A stretch of DNA of 64,000 nt from Amoebophrya sp. A120. Lineage: Eukaryota; Sar; Dinophyceae; Syndiniales; Amoebophryaceae. The DNA lies in NCBI GenBank assembly GCA_905178155.1, contig CAJINV010000001.1, forward strand, positions 155,079-219,078, in the 5' to 3' direction. Under the pieces are notes generated by a model that was not told where the DNA came from, searched no databases, and was given only the letters and a program-made list of their open reading frames with translations. Shown one piece after another: positions 12,231 to 24,693 of the stretch; positions within the stretch are counted from its first letter, which is position 1, and each line of letters opens with the position of its first letter. Position numbers and translations under genes: made by a program.

Positions 12231-12837
12231 TCTGGCGGAACAGGTCAGCACAAGCCAACGACACTAGCAGCAGTACTACCAACAGTTAATAGCAGTGAAT
12301 TCATCCAGAAGAGCAGAACAACCATCCTTCAATAGTTTCAGCAGTCAGTCTCTGTGATCAGTACCGAAAAACAACCAGAAAATTGATCTTGCAACTTGCA
12401 GCAGCAGAAAAATCCTGATGATTAGTAGACAAACCTCCTCGCCACATCACTGCCGATCAAATTCGGTGAAAGAACTGCGCGAGCACCCGAGAACTTTGCC
12501 GCTTTGCCTACAATGCATTGCGTCGCCCCTTTACTAATTTTGAGTACGCAACAGCAACAGTCTTGAACAATGTAAGAAATTCCCGTCGAGTAATTTTCCA
12601 GTTTTGCCGAATAATGCAGCAGTGGCGCATCTCCTCGTGCGTACCCTGTGCAAAAGTGCCGCAGCTGGAGTGTTTGGGGGTTTGCATGACATATGCCACT
12701 CGTAGGGGAAATCAGCATTACAGACTCTATTTTGGTTTATGAAGGAGTTTGCATTGCGACTTCCAGCATTGCGGGCCTTTTGTCATGCATAGCATCCCAC
12801 GACGCGCTAATGTAAACGAAAAACAACGAACAAATGC

Positions 12838-13630
12838 ATGGATACCGGATCGCAAGCCCTGCGCTACTGCCCTCCAGATACCCAGGGCTTGGACTCGACA
12901 CCAAACGAAAATGTTGAACTGGCCTCCGAGAACTACAGTCTTTTCTTCTTCCCCCCTCATCCTGACCACCCCACCCTTCGAGCAGGGCAGCAACTCGGGT
13001 CCGGAGCTGGCATCGTGGTCGCGCGTAGCGATCGTTGGTTCCTGGCAGGAGATCATTGAAAAAGGATGATGTGAACTACGTTTGTGGTTTTCTTCGTTTC
13101 TCAGTTATTCCCCAAATAGATGAACTGGTATTTGTAGAAAAAAAGCAACTGGTGCTTCCCTAAACCGAAGGAACTTTTTTCTGATTTCTTGGCAAGTTGC
13201 AAAAAAAAAGTAAAGCAAGTGAGTCGGAAACTGGGGCCCTGCAGGTTGCTCTTGTTGTGTTCGTGTTCTGTGCCTCGCACTAAGGGAATTGCACTCGTTT
13301 GCGTCATCTTTTTTTGCCTGCTTGCAGGACGGAGTCGAAAATGCCATAGGAGCGGAGGGCAGCACTGGCTGGCGTAGCTGGCATCTTGGGTTGCATGCGC
13401 GTGGGCCCTTTGACCCAGCCAAGCCTCGGGTCGTCGTTTCGCCACCATCGCGTCACGGGTTGGATTCACGGGAGTTGCGCGAGGCGTGGCGCACCAAATC
13501 CCAGGCGGAGATAATACGGAGCAACATTGCTGTCGGGCTACGTGGAGATGAATGGCCGAAACGTTCAGCAGTGCCACAACCGGGAACGCAGACGGTGGGC
13601 AAGCTGACCCCGGGACCATTTTGGCTCAAG
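12838..13630 (+). CDS. Possible small two-exon gene, unknown
   Basis: A GC-balanced open stretch at 12838-13059 and another at about 13328-13630 are separated by AT-rich sequence ending in TTTGCCTGCTTGCAG, a good polypyrimidine acceptor. The frame relation at the donor is unclear, since the first frame stops at 13057. No family recognised. It could be the degraded 3' part of a gene. Confidence 0.25.
13616..13630 (+). other. Dinoflagellate spliced-leader-like 15-mer
   Basis: CCATTTTGGCTCAAG matches the 3' fifteen bases of the 22-nt dinoflagellate spliced leader exactly. The preceding bases do not match the 5' part, and it is followed by TTGG rather than a GT donor. It could be a relict left by reinsertion of a trans-spliced cDNA, a decayed leader gene, or chance. 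Confidence 0.45.
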
Positions 13631-13644
13631 TTGGTTTGCATGGA

Positions 13645-13780
13645 AAATATTTTTTTTTTTGTTCAATGGTCTAAATGGCTCGAATGGTTATGGTCAGTCT
13701 GACCCTCTTGAATCCATAGAAGATCTGATATTCTTGATCTCTGTCATCAATTGATTTGAAAAGATTTCGAATCAGGGGAA
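13645..13780 (+). repeat. CCATTCG-type repeat edge followed by AT-rich tail
   Basis: Contains CAATGGTC, AAATGG, CGAATGGTTATGGTCA and GACCCTC in the same order as the inverted copy at 3235-3330, then AT-rich DNA. Confidence 0.55.
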
Positions 13781-14173
13781 AAATAATGATGTTGATGTTG
13801 ATGATTCATTCTGATTTTTATTCGTAGAAATAAAAAGAAAAAGAGTGCCGCGTTGGTGTTTGTGATTGTGTGTGTCTGCCGTGAAATTCATTAATACAAA
13901 CATGACAAGATGATGATTATGAAGATCAGAAAATTGGTGTGAATGTAGTCGGAACATGGGGGACATGTGGAGGTGTTGTTTTGTGCGCATGGAGGCCAAG
14001 GCTCTGCTTCCCGGGCAGCCTCTGTGTCGCGCTTCTGCGCAGTACTCCGCCGATTGTCAAAAGAGTATGGATCTTGTCGTTGTGGTCCGCTTTGGTCCCG
14101 CGCTGCGGCCGCGGCCCGGCTGTGTTGTCTTGTGTGTTCCATAGCTATTTTGTCGTTGTTTTTTATTTTGATT

Positions 14174-17100
14174 TCAAGCGCTGCGCCTGCGCCGACGTGG
14201 ACGACCATCAGGATCAAGTGGACGACCATGATCATCAGTTGGTTGTTGTTTCAACTTTATGAATTGGTACCCCAGACCCGCCAACAAAATGCCAAATGCA
14301 ATGACAATTAGGTGGAGGTCCTGGATCCCCGTCAAAGGAGTGAGATAGTGTATAGACAATATGACTGTGAAAATGGTAATAAAAGCCATCAACATGAGGA
14401 AGGATCTTATTGGGTATGCGTATGCCGTTGCTGGAGCCCGACGTAAATTGTTCCATGTTCCTGCTGCGACCCAAGAAAAAAAGTTCCATGCTAGTCCTGG
14501 TGCTGGCGCTAAAAACGTGTGCCAACAGGAGGAAAACAAAGCAGAGCAACATGATGTGCACGCTGCGCAGCGGTCCTTCCTTGTGCTCGGTGTTACTACA
14601 GTTTCCGGGGGTCCCGGAGGGCCTCCCGATCCGGGGCGCAGCGCCCCGGAGTGTTGCTTGGGGAGTTCGGTAGGCAGCAACTTTGCATCTTCAGCAGACG
14701 CAGTGCCTGTCGCTCGTACCGGAGCACCGACAAGGCCGCGGCGGGCCGCTGGGGTCGTCCACCAACGCGCCGCTGTAGTTGCGGCTTGATATCTTCCAGG
14801 GCGGATTGTGCTGCCTTTCGGATTCGAGCGCGCTTCTCCATTTTCGTCCCCCGAGTCCAGAGTACTTGCATCTTCACTGTCGGCGGCCCTGCGTCGCTGC
14901 CCCTGCTGTTCCGTGACGGGTCGAGACGAGTACTCTTGGCGCTGCCAGAAGTAGTGGTCTTGGCGCATCTGAATGTGAGAGCTTGATGACTTCGCGCGAC
15001 CCAGGTTCTGCTTGGCCAGGATTTCAAAAAAGGACGCCCCCGCGCGTTTGTGCCCTGGCGACCGCGCAGTGAATTGTGGCACCGTCGGAACGCCTTGTGC
15101 CTTTTTCTCCTCTGCTGGATTCAGGTACCGTTTCCCCGATGGCAGTATGCAACTGCAAAAGCAAAGGCGCAAGTGGCATCGGCAGTATCTTCCAGTAAAT
15201 CTTATAATGTAAATGTATAGATATCTTTATCCAATCTGGATGATAAAGTTTCGCATCTGGCAGATACGAAACTTTTTTTAAACAGTAAGCACAAAGAAAG
15301 TTCACTCACGGCAGCGGCACGCTTAGAAGAGCGCATCATGCAATAACGATGAGAAACAGATGAGTGATGAATCGCAAAAGAGAATAGACATCTAGATGAT
15401 GTATGAAGATCAACATGGAAAACGAAAAAACTACTACGGCGTGCTTTATGTATTCATCTTGCACTTGGCACGGGCGCGGTGCTTCTTTTAAGGGGGATAT
15501 CTAAGACGCGGCCCCATTCCGCTTGCAGGACCGGGAGGACGTCGACGAAGCTCTGTACCAGGCGCCGATCCACACCGCCATCCTTAGTCTTCCGCGAGCG
15601 AGATGGGCCCGTCTTGTCCGCCTCATCTCTTCCGAACAGAAACTCTCCCGTGCGCCGAAAGGAATCGCCTACGCCGCCTGCGATCGGAGCGTGGTGTATT
15701 AACTCCGCCAAAGTTGTAGTTGTAGGAGCTGTACCGCCAGCGGCGTTTCTGTTTCGGCTTTGGTCCTCCTGCTCTTTCGCTTTCCTCCCGCTGACCGACA
15801 AAAAGCCTTGCACGAGCAAAAGCATCGCGACAATTACGCCGGCAAATTGAGCCTCCGGCGATGCTGCTATCCTGCTGGGAAAAAGAATCATACTCGTTGC
15901 TTGGCGTGCCAATTTTTCAATATCGCAGTGTTGCATGACACGGAGGCACTGGGCCCTCTTAGTTTAAGTCGCTCCGCACTAGCTCTTCGACTAGCGAAGC
16001 ATACAAAAAAGTCATTGCAAAGGCAAGCCGCGGACGGGCACGTGGAGAGCCGATGCATAAGGAAACACAAAGAAGGCAATTTCTAAACCTACCTGCGAGT
16101 AGAAGATAGTTTTGCATTCAATAGACGCCACCATCTCGGAAAATGATGAAGCTGGACCGGAAAGAACAGTGGCAGTGCGTGGGGTAGTTTTCGTCGGAGC
16201 CGCCTGGTTTAGTATTACATCTGCATCAGCGCGCTCTTTCTCATGGTTCTCATAGGGTTCTCGACGTGTCCTCGTCTGCTGCATCTGTTCCCGCCTGTTA
16301 CCCTGGAAGAACTGCAGGAGGCTCCCCTTTGGCGTTCTGTTCGCGATCGTTCTCGTTGTTCTCGGGATCTTCGTGTCGTGGCCGTCCTTTTCTTGTGTAG
16401 TTTCTGCCCCGAGATCGCGCGCCCTTCCCAGTGTTCCCAGGAGCCAGCCGGATAGAACGTCCACACTGGTAAAATGTTGCCAATCGATTCCCTGCACTAC
16501 GCGCTTGACAATGGGGAGCAACAATCGAGCCGGGGCTTGGTCTGGCGCGTCATTATCTTCCGCAGGCGCCCCAAACATCTCTCCAAACATGTCGAGCGTG
16601 TCGCTCACGCCGGACATTGCGCGCCTCGCCCGGCCGAAGTACGTGCCAGTGGTAGACGGAGCTGATTTTTTTCCGCCGCCTGTTCCCGTAAACAAGCCGA
16701 AGCCACGCACTTCGGGCATCAGGAGGAAACTATCCTGCATTGGAAACGCGAGCAGCTTGCTGTCCGTAGACAAAAGGTCGCGCTCCGTCAACCTAGGAAA
16801 GACGTCCAGCACCTGCAAACCATGGTAAAGCGGCGGAGCGCTATCCTGGGTACAAACGTTCCCGCTCCAACATCCTCAAGACGGGAAATCTGCTAAACAA
16901 ATCGCCTTCGCCGAGCTGTGGTTGTTGAGCATTACAAAAAATTTGGGCTAGCAGGGTAAGTAAGTAGTCTTGTTGAGGTAGTGTAACCACAACACATCAC
17001 AGATCTAGCATATATCGCTTAATATCATTTGAAGAGCATCACAAATCTGAAATAAAACACGACTAGAAATAAATGCTCCTCATTATGGAGCTGCGCATGA

Positions 17101-20100
17101 GAAACATGTTTTTTTAGGCATGAGGATTTTTTGCATGACAGTGTTGGGATGGGGACGTTTTTCACAGAATAAGCGAAGTCGGTTTCAAGTACTTTTTCGT
17201 CGGCGAAGGCCGCGAAGGTCGCCTGCAGAATCTGCTTCATCACCTATCATGATGAAAACCGCACCTGGCCCAGAACTGCTACTTGGCAGCATTTGCATTG
17301 CAAACCCGCCAAGAAAAACTAAGCACATTCCCGGACTTGCATGTATCAGCGCCGCGAATTCCCGCTGCACAAATATCCGCTGCAAAAAGGCCGAGCAACA
17401 GCGGCGTTCGTCATGTAGGAGACTAGATCAGGAAAACTCGTAATTGGTTCTTCCACGCATGGCATGCCATGCAACACAAAGATAAAGAAGAAGCACAAGC
17501 TCCTGCTTCCATTTGGAAACTTTGGGCCAAACACATTTCCCTCTTCATCTTCTGGGGAAGGTGGGGCGCTTTTCATTCCAATATCAACCCCTCAAGATAC
17601 CGCTTGGCCCGTTTCCCCAATTTCGCGCGAATTTCTCGCTCGGCGTCCCCGCGGTCCTTCGACGGAGATCCTTATAACCCTCTCACGCGGGACAACCTCT
17701 TCGGTGGTAATGATGAAGTAGGAGGCCCATGATGCAGATGCATATCATCAAGATCATCATCATGCAAAGACAAAGACAAAGACGAGTGCGCGCTGATTAT
17801 GATTTGGCACTTTCATATATATTTTTTTATAGAATGTAAACGTATATGTAAACTCATGCTGGAATATCGCCGATCTGAATGCCCTAATAGCATCTACGTG
17901 AAGTAACTTTGTGCTGGTTGCGAATGAACCAGTGTGGCTTCGCACGTTCTTCCACCTGCGGCTCATGCAAGACAATAAAGGCTCCGAAGATCAAAACACT
18001 CTCACAGTTGAGATATTTACGCGTGAGCGGGTTATAGTTGTCGCGCCGTGCTGGTCTGCCTTTTCTTCTTGCCCAAACCCGCCGGGAGAGAGGACGTTCT
18101 TGCCTTCTTGTAGTCATACTCCCGGAGCAGCGTCTTCGGAATATGCAGCCGACTGGACTGTAGGAAGCCGCGCAGCAGCCGGGCAAGGTTTTTCGCGGCG
18201 AAGTGCAAGAGGCGGTAAAACGCGTAGTCTTCCTCCAGTAGCACCCCCTGCAGGCGTTCTGTGGACACCGCTGCGCCGCTGCTTCTACCCGGAACGAGAG
18301 TTCGCGCAAAGCTCGCTCGGTCGTAGAAAACTCGGTAGACTCGGAGCTGTCCCCGCCGCTTTTTTTTTTCCCCTTTTTTTCGCACCAAGCCGGCGGGCGC
18401 GAACACGCGAAAGCCCCCGACACGCGCTGTGTCCAATAAATGGCTGCCGCTCGAAGTCGCACTGGCCGACGGCGTGGTCGCAGAGGCCGAGGCCTTAGCT
18501 TGTGGCCCAGCAGCAGGCGGAGCTTTCGCAACATGGGTGTGGCTTTCATCCTGCTGCCCCGGAGCCGCTAGCTTCGTAGCTCCCGGGGGGAGAAGTCGGA
18601 GAGTATCGGCGGCCAAGTCCTCTAGGAAGATACGCGGAGCGTACGCCTGTGGCCCACGAAGGCCAAGGAAGTTCTCCAGGGGGACCGCTTCCAAGGAGAT
18701 CCGAGCAACCTTCTTTCCGCGTGAAAAAAGGTCCTCCGGACTGGCGAAGGTTGGTTGCGGCTGTTTCTGCCCGCCATGATGATTCGCAGCTTTTTCCTCC
18801 GTGCCGACCACATGATAAGCCACCTGCGTCACCGCAAAAACAGATCCGGGGCTGAACATGAGCTGCGGACTCGCCGAATTAGTAGAGCTGCTGAAGACGG
18901 GGATTAGGAACGTCACCAGGTCACCGGCTTGCGGGAGTGGAAACAGGTATTGCAGGTTGATCTGAAACTGTTGCTGTTGCAGATGATTGGGATGTTTTAT
19001 TTCAGTCTTCCCTGGCGGAAGCTTCACGGCGACGGGTGAGGCGAAATGCACCGGCAGCGAAAGGTCTCGCCGTGTCGTCGATTTCTGATTCCGAACGTCG
19101 CCTTTTAGCACCTTGCCGACCTGCCCCTGCAGCGCAGTCTGCAGCGGACCTTGTAACTCCGCGAACAAGGGCGACGGCCCTTCGATCGGTGCCGGAGTGC
19201 TCCCACCAGCCGTTTGTTGACCACGGAATATGACCTGTACGAAAACGGCTGCGCCTTCGGGTCGCAGGAGACCGAGGTCGTTCCCTAGAAACCGATTGAC
19301 GTTCCCGGTGTCGGTACTCAAAGCCGCCGTCAGCCCGCCACTTTCGCCTCCTGCCGCCCCGTTGAGGGATTGGGTCAAGAGGCGCAGCGGCGCTTTGATC
19401 TCTTTGCTGGAAAGAAACTCTTTGGCGGATGATCCACCGCTCGCCATGCTGATCATCCCGCGCGTCACCTGTCGCAGCGCCACCGCCCCCAGACCGTTTG
19501 CAAAGAAGTCTACCCACGTCTCCGACGGTCTTCTTGCGCCCCTGCTCGAGGACAGCTGCTCTTCTTCCTCGGTGGTCGTTGCGACGTCCTGTTCGTCGTG
19601 CTTCCTTGTTCTATGGGGCGGAGAGAGCACCACAGCGCCCCCCTACACGATAGTATTTGTATGGAGTTTTTAATATTTTCACAGCAAGATGATGAAGACG
19701 AACAGCTGCAACAGCAACACTGCAGCTCCTTCGGCATAACTTTAACTACACACCTACACGTGGACCACTAGAGCGGTATATTATATCGCTTGTCCGCGTC
19801 GCCGCCGCGAGTCTTTTTATTAAATAAACAGTGGCGAACGACAAGGGAGGACATCGGACAAGGTGGAGTGGATTTGGAATGTTCTTCATGTTCTTGCGTG
19901 ATGTACTTACAAATGAGGGACAGGCGCTGGTGGAGCTGTGCACTCTCATACCTCACTCGCGGCCGGGCAGGGGACGACGAGGAGGATCGTCCTGCGGAAC
20001 GTGAACGACCTGCGCGGCCTGACATCAGCTGCAGCCAAGTCATTTTATTCTTGGCGTGTTCGCTAGGCCGAGAACGTCGGCTTGGAGCTGTCGTTTTGGC

Positions 20101-21729
20101 CGCGAAGTAGACGGAGGTGGTAGAGTTGTCCGCCGGTGCCCCCAACTCGTCGGCGTCGCGGCCCCGGAGGTGCCGACCACCGCGGCCATAGTAGTTCTGG
20201 ACGTGCTGGGGCTGCTGGGCGCTCTCCTCTTCGTAGTGGTTTCTGTCATCTGTACCACTGCCTACTTGCTCTTGCTCGTCCTGCGCAAAGAAGCTGCTGA
20301 GCTGAGAGATGCGGCCGTCAGGCAAGGTCTCCACGGAGAGAAAGTCAGGCCCGTTATTTCTTGGCCCCACCCGCGGTTCTTCTTTTTGTTTTTGATGTAC
20401 GTGATCCTGCTCTGCTCGCGTAGTTTGTGGTCCCGTCGCAACTGCACTTCTGGTGGTGCCAGTATCAAATGCAAATACGTCTGGGTCCTCTGGAAGGGTG
20501 CGAATCTGTGATGCAGCTAACTCTGGCCACCACAAAAATCTGTCTTGCGCGGCCCACAAAACCTGGTCTCTTTGTGCGACCCGGACTACGATTTCTCATG
20601 CCGCGGACAAGGCATGCCCACGCGCACCAGGTGATCGAAAAATCTCTGATGCTAGTAGGACCTGTATAATGCCAGACGCAGACCTTCTGTTTCATACAAA
20701 AACAGCAGAGCAAGAATTTGCACTCTTCCAGACGACCCAGAGGACATGTATGCAGTTGATAGGCAGCCTTTCTCGCTTCGTCACTACGTCGAGATGGCGT
20801 CGCTGACAGGTCCTGCGTATCTTCAACAGCTGCGCGCAGGTCAGGCTGATTGCTTTGAGGGGACAGTTCGTAATCATATCCACTGCGAATCGAGGATCGC
20901 TAATGCCAATCTTGCAATTGCATGACAGAAAATTATAAGGCTTGTTCTGTCCACCTGCATCTGAATGCTGACCAAAACATTGCAGCTCGTCTACTAGTGC
21001 TATTTGGAAAAATCTGTGTGTCAACATGCGATTTATTATTACAGATTGAAATTGATGATAAACAGAATCATAAGAGCGATGCTTCTTTTGCAAATCATAT
21101 TTCGTTGTGCAGATGCTTCTGCCGCCCCGCCTGCCGCTCGCTCACGCCGCCCGAGAAATCTATGAGTGTGCACAACTTCCGCTCCCCCTCATCTGGATAG
21201 CATCGATAACAATTTGAAGAATACACAGCAACCCAAGCTCTGGCATTTATTTGTTTCAAATATGCCGGCTTTGCATGTTGACAAACTCGAACAGGATTGT
21301 AGTGCTATTTGGGCTCCTCCCGGAGCCTGCTGTCACGCAAGCAATGCCAAGCGGCAAAGCGTGGACTTGCAATGCCAATGCAGCAAGTTGTACTTGATGT
21401 TGATTTTGCATGACAAATGGGGGGAAGAGCGAGGGGTTGCGCATGACTGTCATAAATAAAGCCTCACTTCTTGTTCTGCTAAAATTGTTCTCGCTCCTTT
21501 CATCATCTCCTGGCGTCGCAGCTGCGCTGGCGATCACGGTGGGGACGAGGCAACACGAGAGAAAACAGATCATGGCGCACCATGAAGCACGTGCTCGCTC
21601 CTGACGTTGTCGTGTCCGTACCACATTGAACTTGTTCAAGAAGCAAGGACGCCAGCAGCACAAGCTTGCCAAGGACACAGGCACCGTCTTATTCACCATG
21701 GTACTCAACGAAGACTCATAGTAGTTCAA
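14174..21729 (-). CDS. Paralogue A: unknown membrane-anchored protein
   Basis: Unknown lineage-specific protein, paralogous to the gene at 24694-37667. Exons are separated by nine introner-type introns. The N-terminus (start at 21729) has a hydrophobic run around CAMICFLSCCL, a signal peptide or anchor. Then come a Tyr/Asp/Glu-rich disordered stretch, a conserved segment MTWLQLMSGR, and a folded central region with motifs PSETWVDFFANG, ALRQVTRGM, STDTGNVNRFLGNDLG and FVQVIFRGQ that are nearly identical in the paralogue. Next are LTERDLLSTDSKLL with FPMQDSFLLMP, an Arg/Lys-rich linker, and a C-terminal pair of hydrophobic helices (about 14250-14420) followed by a short basic tail. A Cys-rich patch precedes the helices. 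Topology suggests a large luminal or cytoplasmic domain tethered at both ends. No enzymatic motif seen. Confidence 0.65.
15146..15499 (-). mobile_element. Introner private to copy A
   Basis: The left end is TATGCAACTGCAAAAGC; the right end is GCTTCTTTTAAGGGGGATA. The copy B locus (27790-27800) is uninterrupted. Target duplication unclear. Confidence 0.65.
15868..16123 (-). mobile_element. Introner shared by copies A and B
   Basis: The right end GATAGTTTTGCATTCAATA matches that of the element at 28596-28899, and both sit at the same codon context. The left end TATCCTGCTGGGAAAAAG is a diverged family A end. An old insertion that predates the duplication. Confidence 0.65.
16842..17171 (-). mobile_element. 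Introner private to copy A, AGCG(C/A) duplication
   Basis: The left end TATCCTGGGTACAAACGTTC is inverted at the right end (GGGGACGTTTTTCACAGAATA). The flanks AGCGC/AGCGA match at 4 of 5. Copy B reads straight through here (about 30333). Confidence 0.75.
17245..17583 (-). mobile_element. Introner private to copy A, TCA(C/A)C duplication
   Basis: The left end TATCATGATGAAAACCGCAC is imperfectly inverted at the right end (GGGGCGCTTTTCATTCCAATA). Flanks are TCACC/TCAAC. Copy B is uninterrupted at the same place (about 30421). Confidence 0.75.
17673..18036 (-). mobile_element. Introner private to copy A, TATAACCC termini
   Basis: The left end TATAACCCTCTCACGCG pairs with CGCGTGAGCGGGTTATA at the right. 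Copy B is uninterrupted (about 30510). The duplication is too diverged to call. Confidence 0.75.
19612..19951 (-). mobile_element. Family C-like introner private to copy A
   Basis: The right end GAGCTGTGCACTCTCATA is family C; the left end TATGGGGCGGAGAGAGCACC is a diverged partner. Removing it with five bases joins ...CGAGTGAGG to AGGAAGCAC in frame. Confidence 0.65.
20463..20761 (-). mobile_element. Family B introner in copy A, G(C/G)CAG duplication
   Basis: The termini TATCAAATGCAAATACGTCT and ACATGTATGCAGTTGATA are family B. Flanks are GCCAG/GGCAG. Excision gives a continuous frame (GCT GCC ACC ACC AGA). Confidence 0.8.
20877..21099 (-). mobile_element. Family A introner shared by copies A and B
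   Basis: The left end TATCCACTGCGAATCGAGGA and the right end GATGCTTCTTTTGCAAATCATA correspond to the element at 37080-37303, in the same exon context. It predates the duplication. Confidence 0.7.
21161..21454 (-). mobile_element. Family C introner private to copy A
   Basis: The left end is TATGAGTGTGCACAACTTCC; the right end is GCGCATGACTGTCATA. In copy B the surrounding sequence (GAGAAGTCCTCACTTCTG, about 37360) is uninterrupted. Confidence 0.7.
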
Positions 21730-24693
21730 AAATCTATCATAATTTTTACTCCTGGCAAAAACATTTCCATCTTCTTCTGCTCGTCCATCGGTAGGCGACT
21801 GCTTTCAGGCTGGCTTACAAAAAGCAATGGAGAGAATGAGTTACGTCGTGTTGATGCAGCGTCTGTATTTTTTGCATTCCTATTCGGTATGATATGTATT
21901 GACATTCCAAATATTAATATGGCCGAGGACGACCGTTTTGCAAGTTCATTTCAAGCGGGTAGCGCGGGCTTGAACCCATATCAAGCGAAAAACTCAAGCC
22001 CCCCTAGCAGTGTCTCTTGCGCCGTTGCTTTCGGTAGACTTGCTTAATATGGGAGTCGAAGGACTTTAACTTTATGTTTATCTATTTTTCTAAAATTTGC
22101 GCACCATCACATAAACTTTTTTGCCTAAGCCTATTTGGAAGAAAGGAGAAAGGAAGCCAACTCTCGCAGGCGAGATCATATTACACACTAGGGAGTGTCG
22201 GAATATGCTGTTCCCGTTGCTGCCACAGCCACTCACTTGCCTGCCGCCATGCTGGTGCTGAATAACTACAAGGCGGCGCGGTGGGGTTGCGTTGGTCCTG
22301 GTGTTTCTTTCTAGGACCCCTCGCACCAGATCATGAAGCAATAGCAGCCGGCCTACAAACTGAATAAAATCCTAGTACAACTACACGCGGCGGCGCAACA
22401 TCTCCTTAGCCTGTTTCTCTTCATAGTGGTAGTGCAGAAGAACAAGTGCCGAGGAACTATTTCTATTCCTCCCTCGGCGACATGTACACGCGGCCACGCC
22501 GTGATGAGGAATTGTTCCCGAAATTCAACAAGAGCAGAAACTTACACTCGGATCGACACACCAATCGACGCAGCAATGTCTTGCTTTCATCTCGAAAAAA
22601 AAACAAGTTGTAACAGAGCGCGGCAATAGCTGCTAAAGCTAATTTATATTTACCGAAAGAAAAAATAAAAAATCAATCGCGTGGCGCTCGCTTCTTGAGG
22701 CGAGAGGCTGTTTTCTTGTTTGTTATCTTTGGCCTCGTGGCATCTGTAACCGGATGGTTACATGGGTTTGATGGGACTCAGAAGTTACAGCATCCGGTTG
22801 AAGGGCTTACTATTGATGTACTTAAAAACAGTAGATATGACGGCGATGAGAAAGCTATCCAAAAATAAAAGGCTTTATATTAATATTTATATAGTGACCT
22901 CAGCGACAGGCTCCTCTTCTTCAGGACGCCCTCCTTCCCCGCCACGGAAGAACGACGGTGCAAAAGCATCAGAGTAACAGTATTTGGGGCTCGCGCCGCA
23001 GTGCAGACACAGCGGCGCGGGGATCTGCACATAACAATAGAACAATAGCACTGCAGCAACTAGATCTCCTGGGAGCGGCTAGATAAAGAAGCTTGGCCGA
23101 AGGGAAGGCGCCTTCTTGGCGAGGGGTTTTGGCGGGAAGGGCAGCCGACGCACGAAAAAAACTTCAGTTGTCCTGCCAAGCAGCAAAAGGCAATGCAGCA
23201 AAGTGTGTAAGTACTTCAGGTATCCGATGCTCGCAAAAGCACGAACAAAAGACAAAGAGAAGAAAAACCCAAAAGAAAACTCGCTGGCGCAAACCGCCAG
23301 CAGCAGCCCAAAACTTAGAACGCTTGGCCCGGGCGGCGCCTGTAGTGCCAGAACGAGAAGCAGGGGCAGGGCCCAGCAATCGAGGCAGAAAATAAGCGCG
23401 CGCCCTCCAGGTTGTTCTCGTTGCATTCGGTGACAGGCGCGCCCCCTATCGGCTGGGGACTAGAAATCCCCAGCAGGTGCGACCGCCCTCTCTGTTTTCA
23501 CATCATTGCATCCACCCCCGCGCAGCTAGGGCCAGGGTGCCGCTCTTCGGGGTACATACGTTTCGGCTACCTGTAGCTGCGGTTTGTGGAGGTAGGGGTC
23601 ACGGTGGTCGCTTGGTACATACAACACAGCTGCAACCCTGTGAACCGCTGCGCACCTGCTGGCGCTATTTGTAAATCGCGCGCACCGCTGTAGTAGCAGG
23701 GCTCCGCCACGCCTTTTGCTTCCCAGTAGCAGGCACCCCTGCAGCAGCGCGCTTACTTGGTCCAGATCCTCTACCTTTTTTTACTACTTACATGCAAAGC
23801 TGATGAAAGAATATTTATGAAAGTAGGCGGCCGCCCCACCTGCCTTCACCGCCTGAACGCGACAGGCATTCCGGTGGTTGTTTCTGTGCCCCTCCCAACC
23901 CGCGCGAGATTGGTCGCTTTTTTGCTTCCGTCTTCGAGACGGCAGGCCGGTCGCGCGTGCAAGAAGAACAACAACACAGGCCTGCTTGCAAAGCAGACAA
24001 ACCACGTAGTGTTCTTGTATGAGCAGAAAGAAATGACTTTTGGGTCGCAATCTGTAGGCGGTTTTGGGACAAGACCTGTAGAGGTCGACCTCTAGAGGTG
24101 GACCTCTAGAGCTCACCCCTACAGGTTTTGCACCTCTAGAGGTCGCGGCCCTCCTTGGGCTCCAGGTTTTCCCACAGTAGTGTGGGGATTCGAAATAGAA
24201 AGGTAAGCGAAAAAAAGGCTACCTCTAGAGCTTGGGCCCTCCTTTGGCCCAGGTTTGAGCCAGGTCCGCGTCACAGTAGCACCGTGATTCGAAAAAAAAC
24301 GTCAATGGCCGTCCTTTGAGCCTTCTTGGTCCCAGGTTTTAGACGATTTGCTGCGAGTACTATAGTTCTTTTGGCTATGCAAGCACAGCCACAAGGGATG
24401 AAAAAAATAATTAATAAAATTCGTTGCTGTATTCCACACCGACATTACCTCCGCAAACATAAGAACATGAAGCAGCGAAGAATTAAGAGGAGAAGGAGAG
24501 GCGCGTCTTGTTTTGGAGACGTGCGCTCAACGCTTCTTCTTCTACCCTTACCGTCCAAAGCATCACAACCGCGCTACAACATGGGAAAGCAGCCCTAAGC
24601 GATAGTAGGTGCGATGGTGCTCGCTTATGACTATGATTTCAGTTTAATGCGGACCCCAAAAAGCTTGGTATTCGTCGTGTTGTGACCACTAAG
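21730..24693. other. Intergenic spacer between the tandem paralogues
   Basis: About 3 kb with no convincing gene. It should contain the promoter of copy A and the 3' end of copy B. A repeat patch lies at about 24075-24340, where GGCCCTCCTT(T/G)GG...CAGGTTT and CACAGTAG(T/C) units recur three times beside a CCTCTAGAGG palindrome cluster. Confidence 0.5.
24075..24340. repeat. Short repeat cluster with CTCTAGAG palindromes
   Basis: CCTCTAGAGG-type palindromes recur several times near 24084-24140 and again at 24222. A longer unit, GG(C)CCTCCTT followed by CAGGTTT, CACAGTAG and GATTCGAAA, repeats about three times. Function unknown. Confidence 0.5.

Larger units (their letters stand above)
12231..14173. 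other. Convergent strand-switch region
   Basis: Lies between the last plus-strand gene and the first minus-strand gene. It contains a possible small two-exon gene (12838-13630), a spliced-leader-like 15-mer, a CCATTCG repeat edge and AT-rich DNA. Degenerate introner-like pieces with GTGCAAAAGT and TTGTCATGC words occur at about 12600-12800. Confidence 0.5.
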
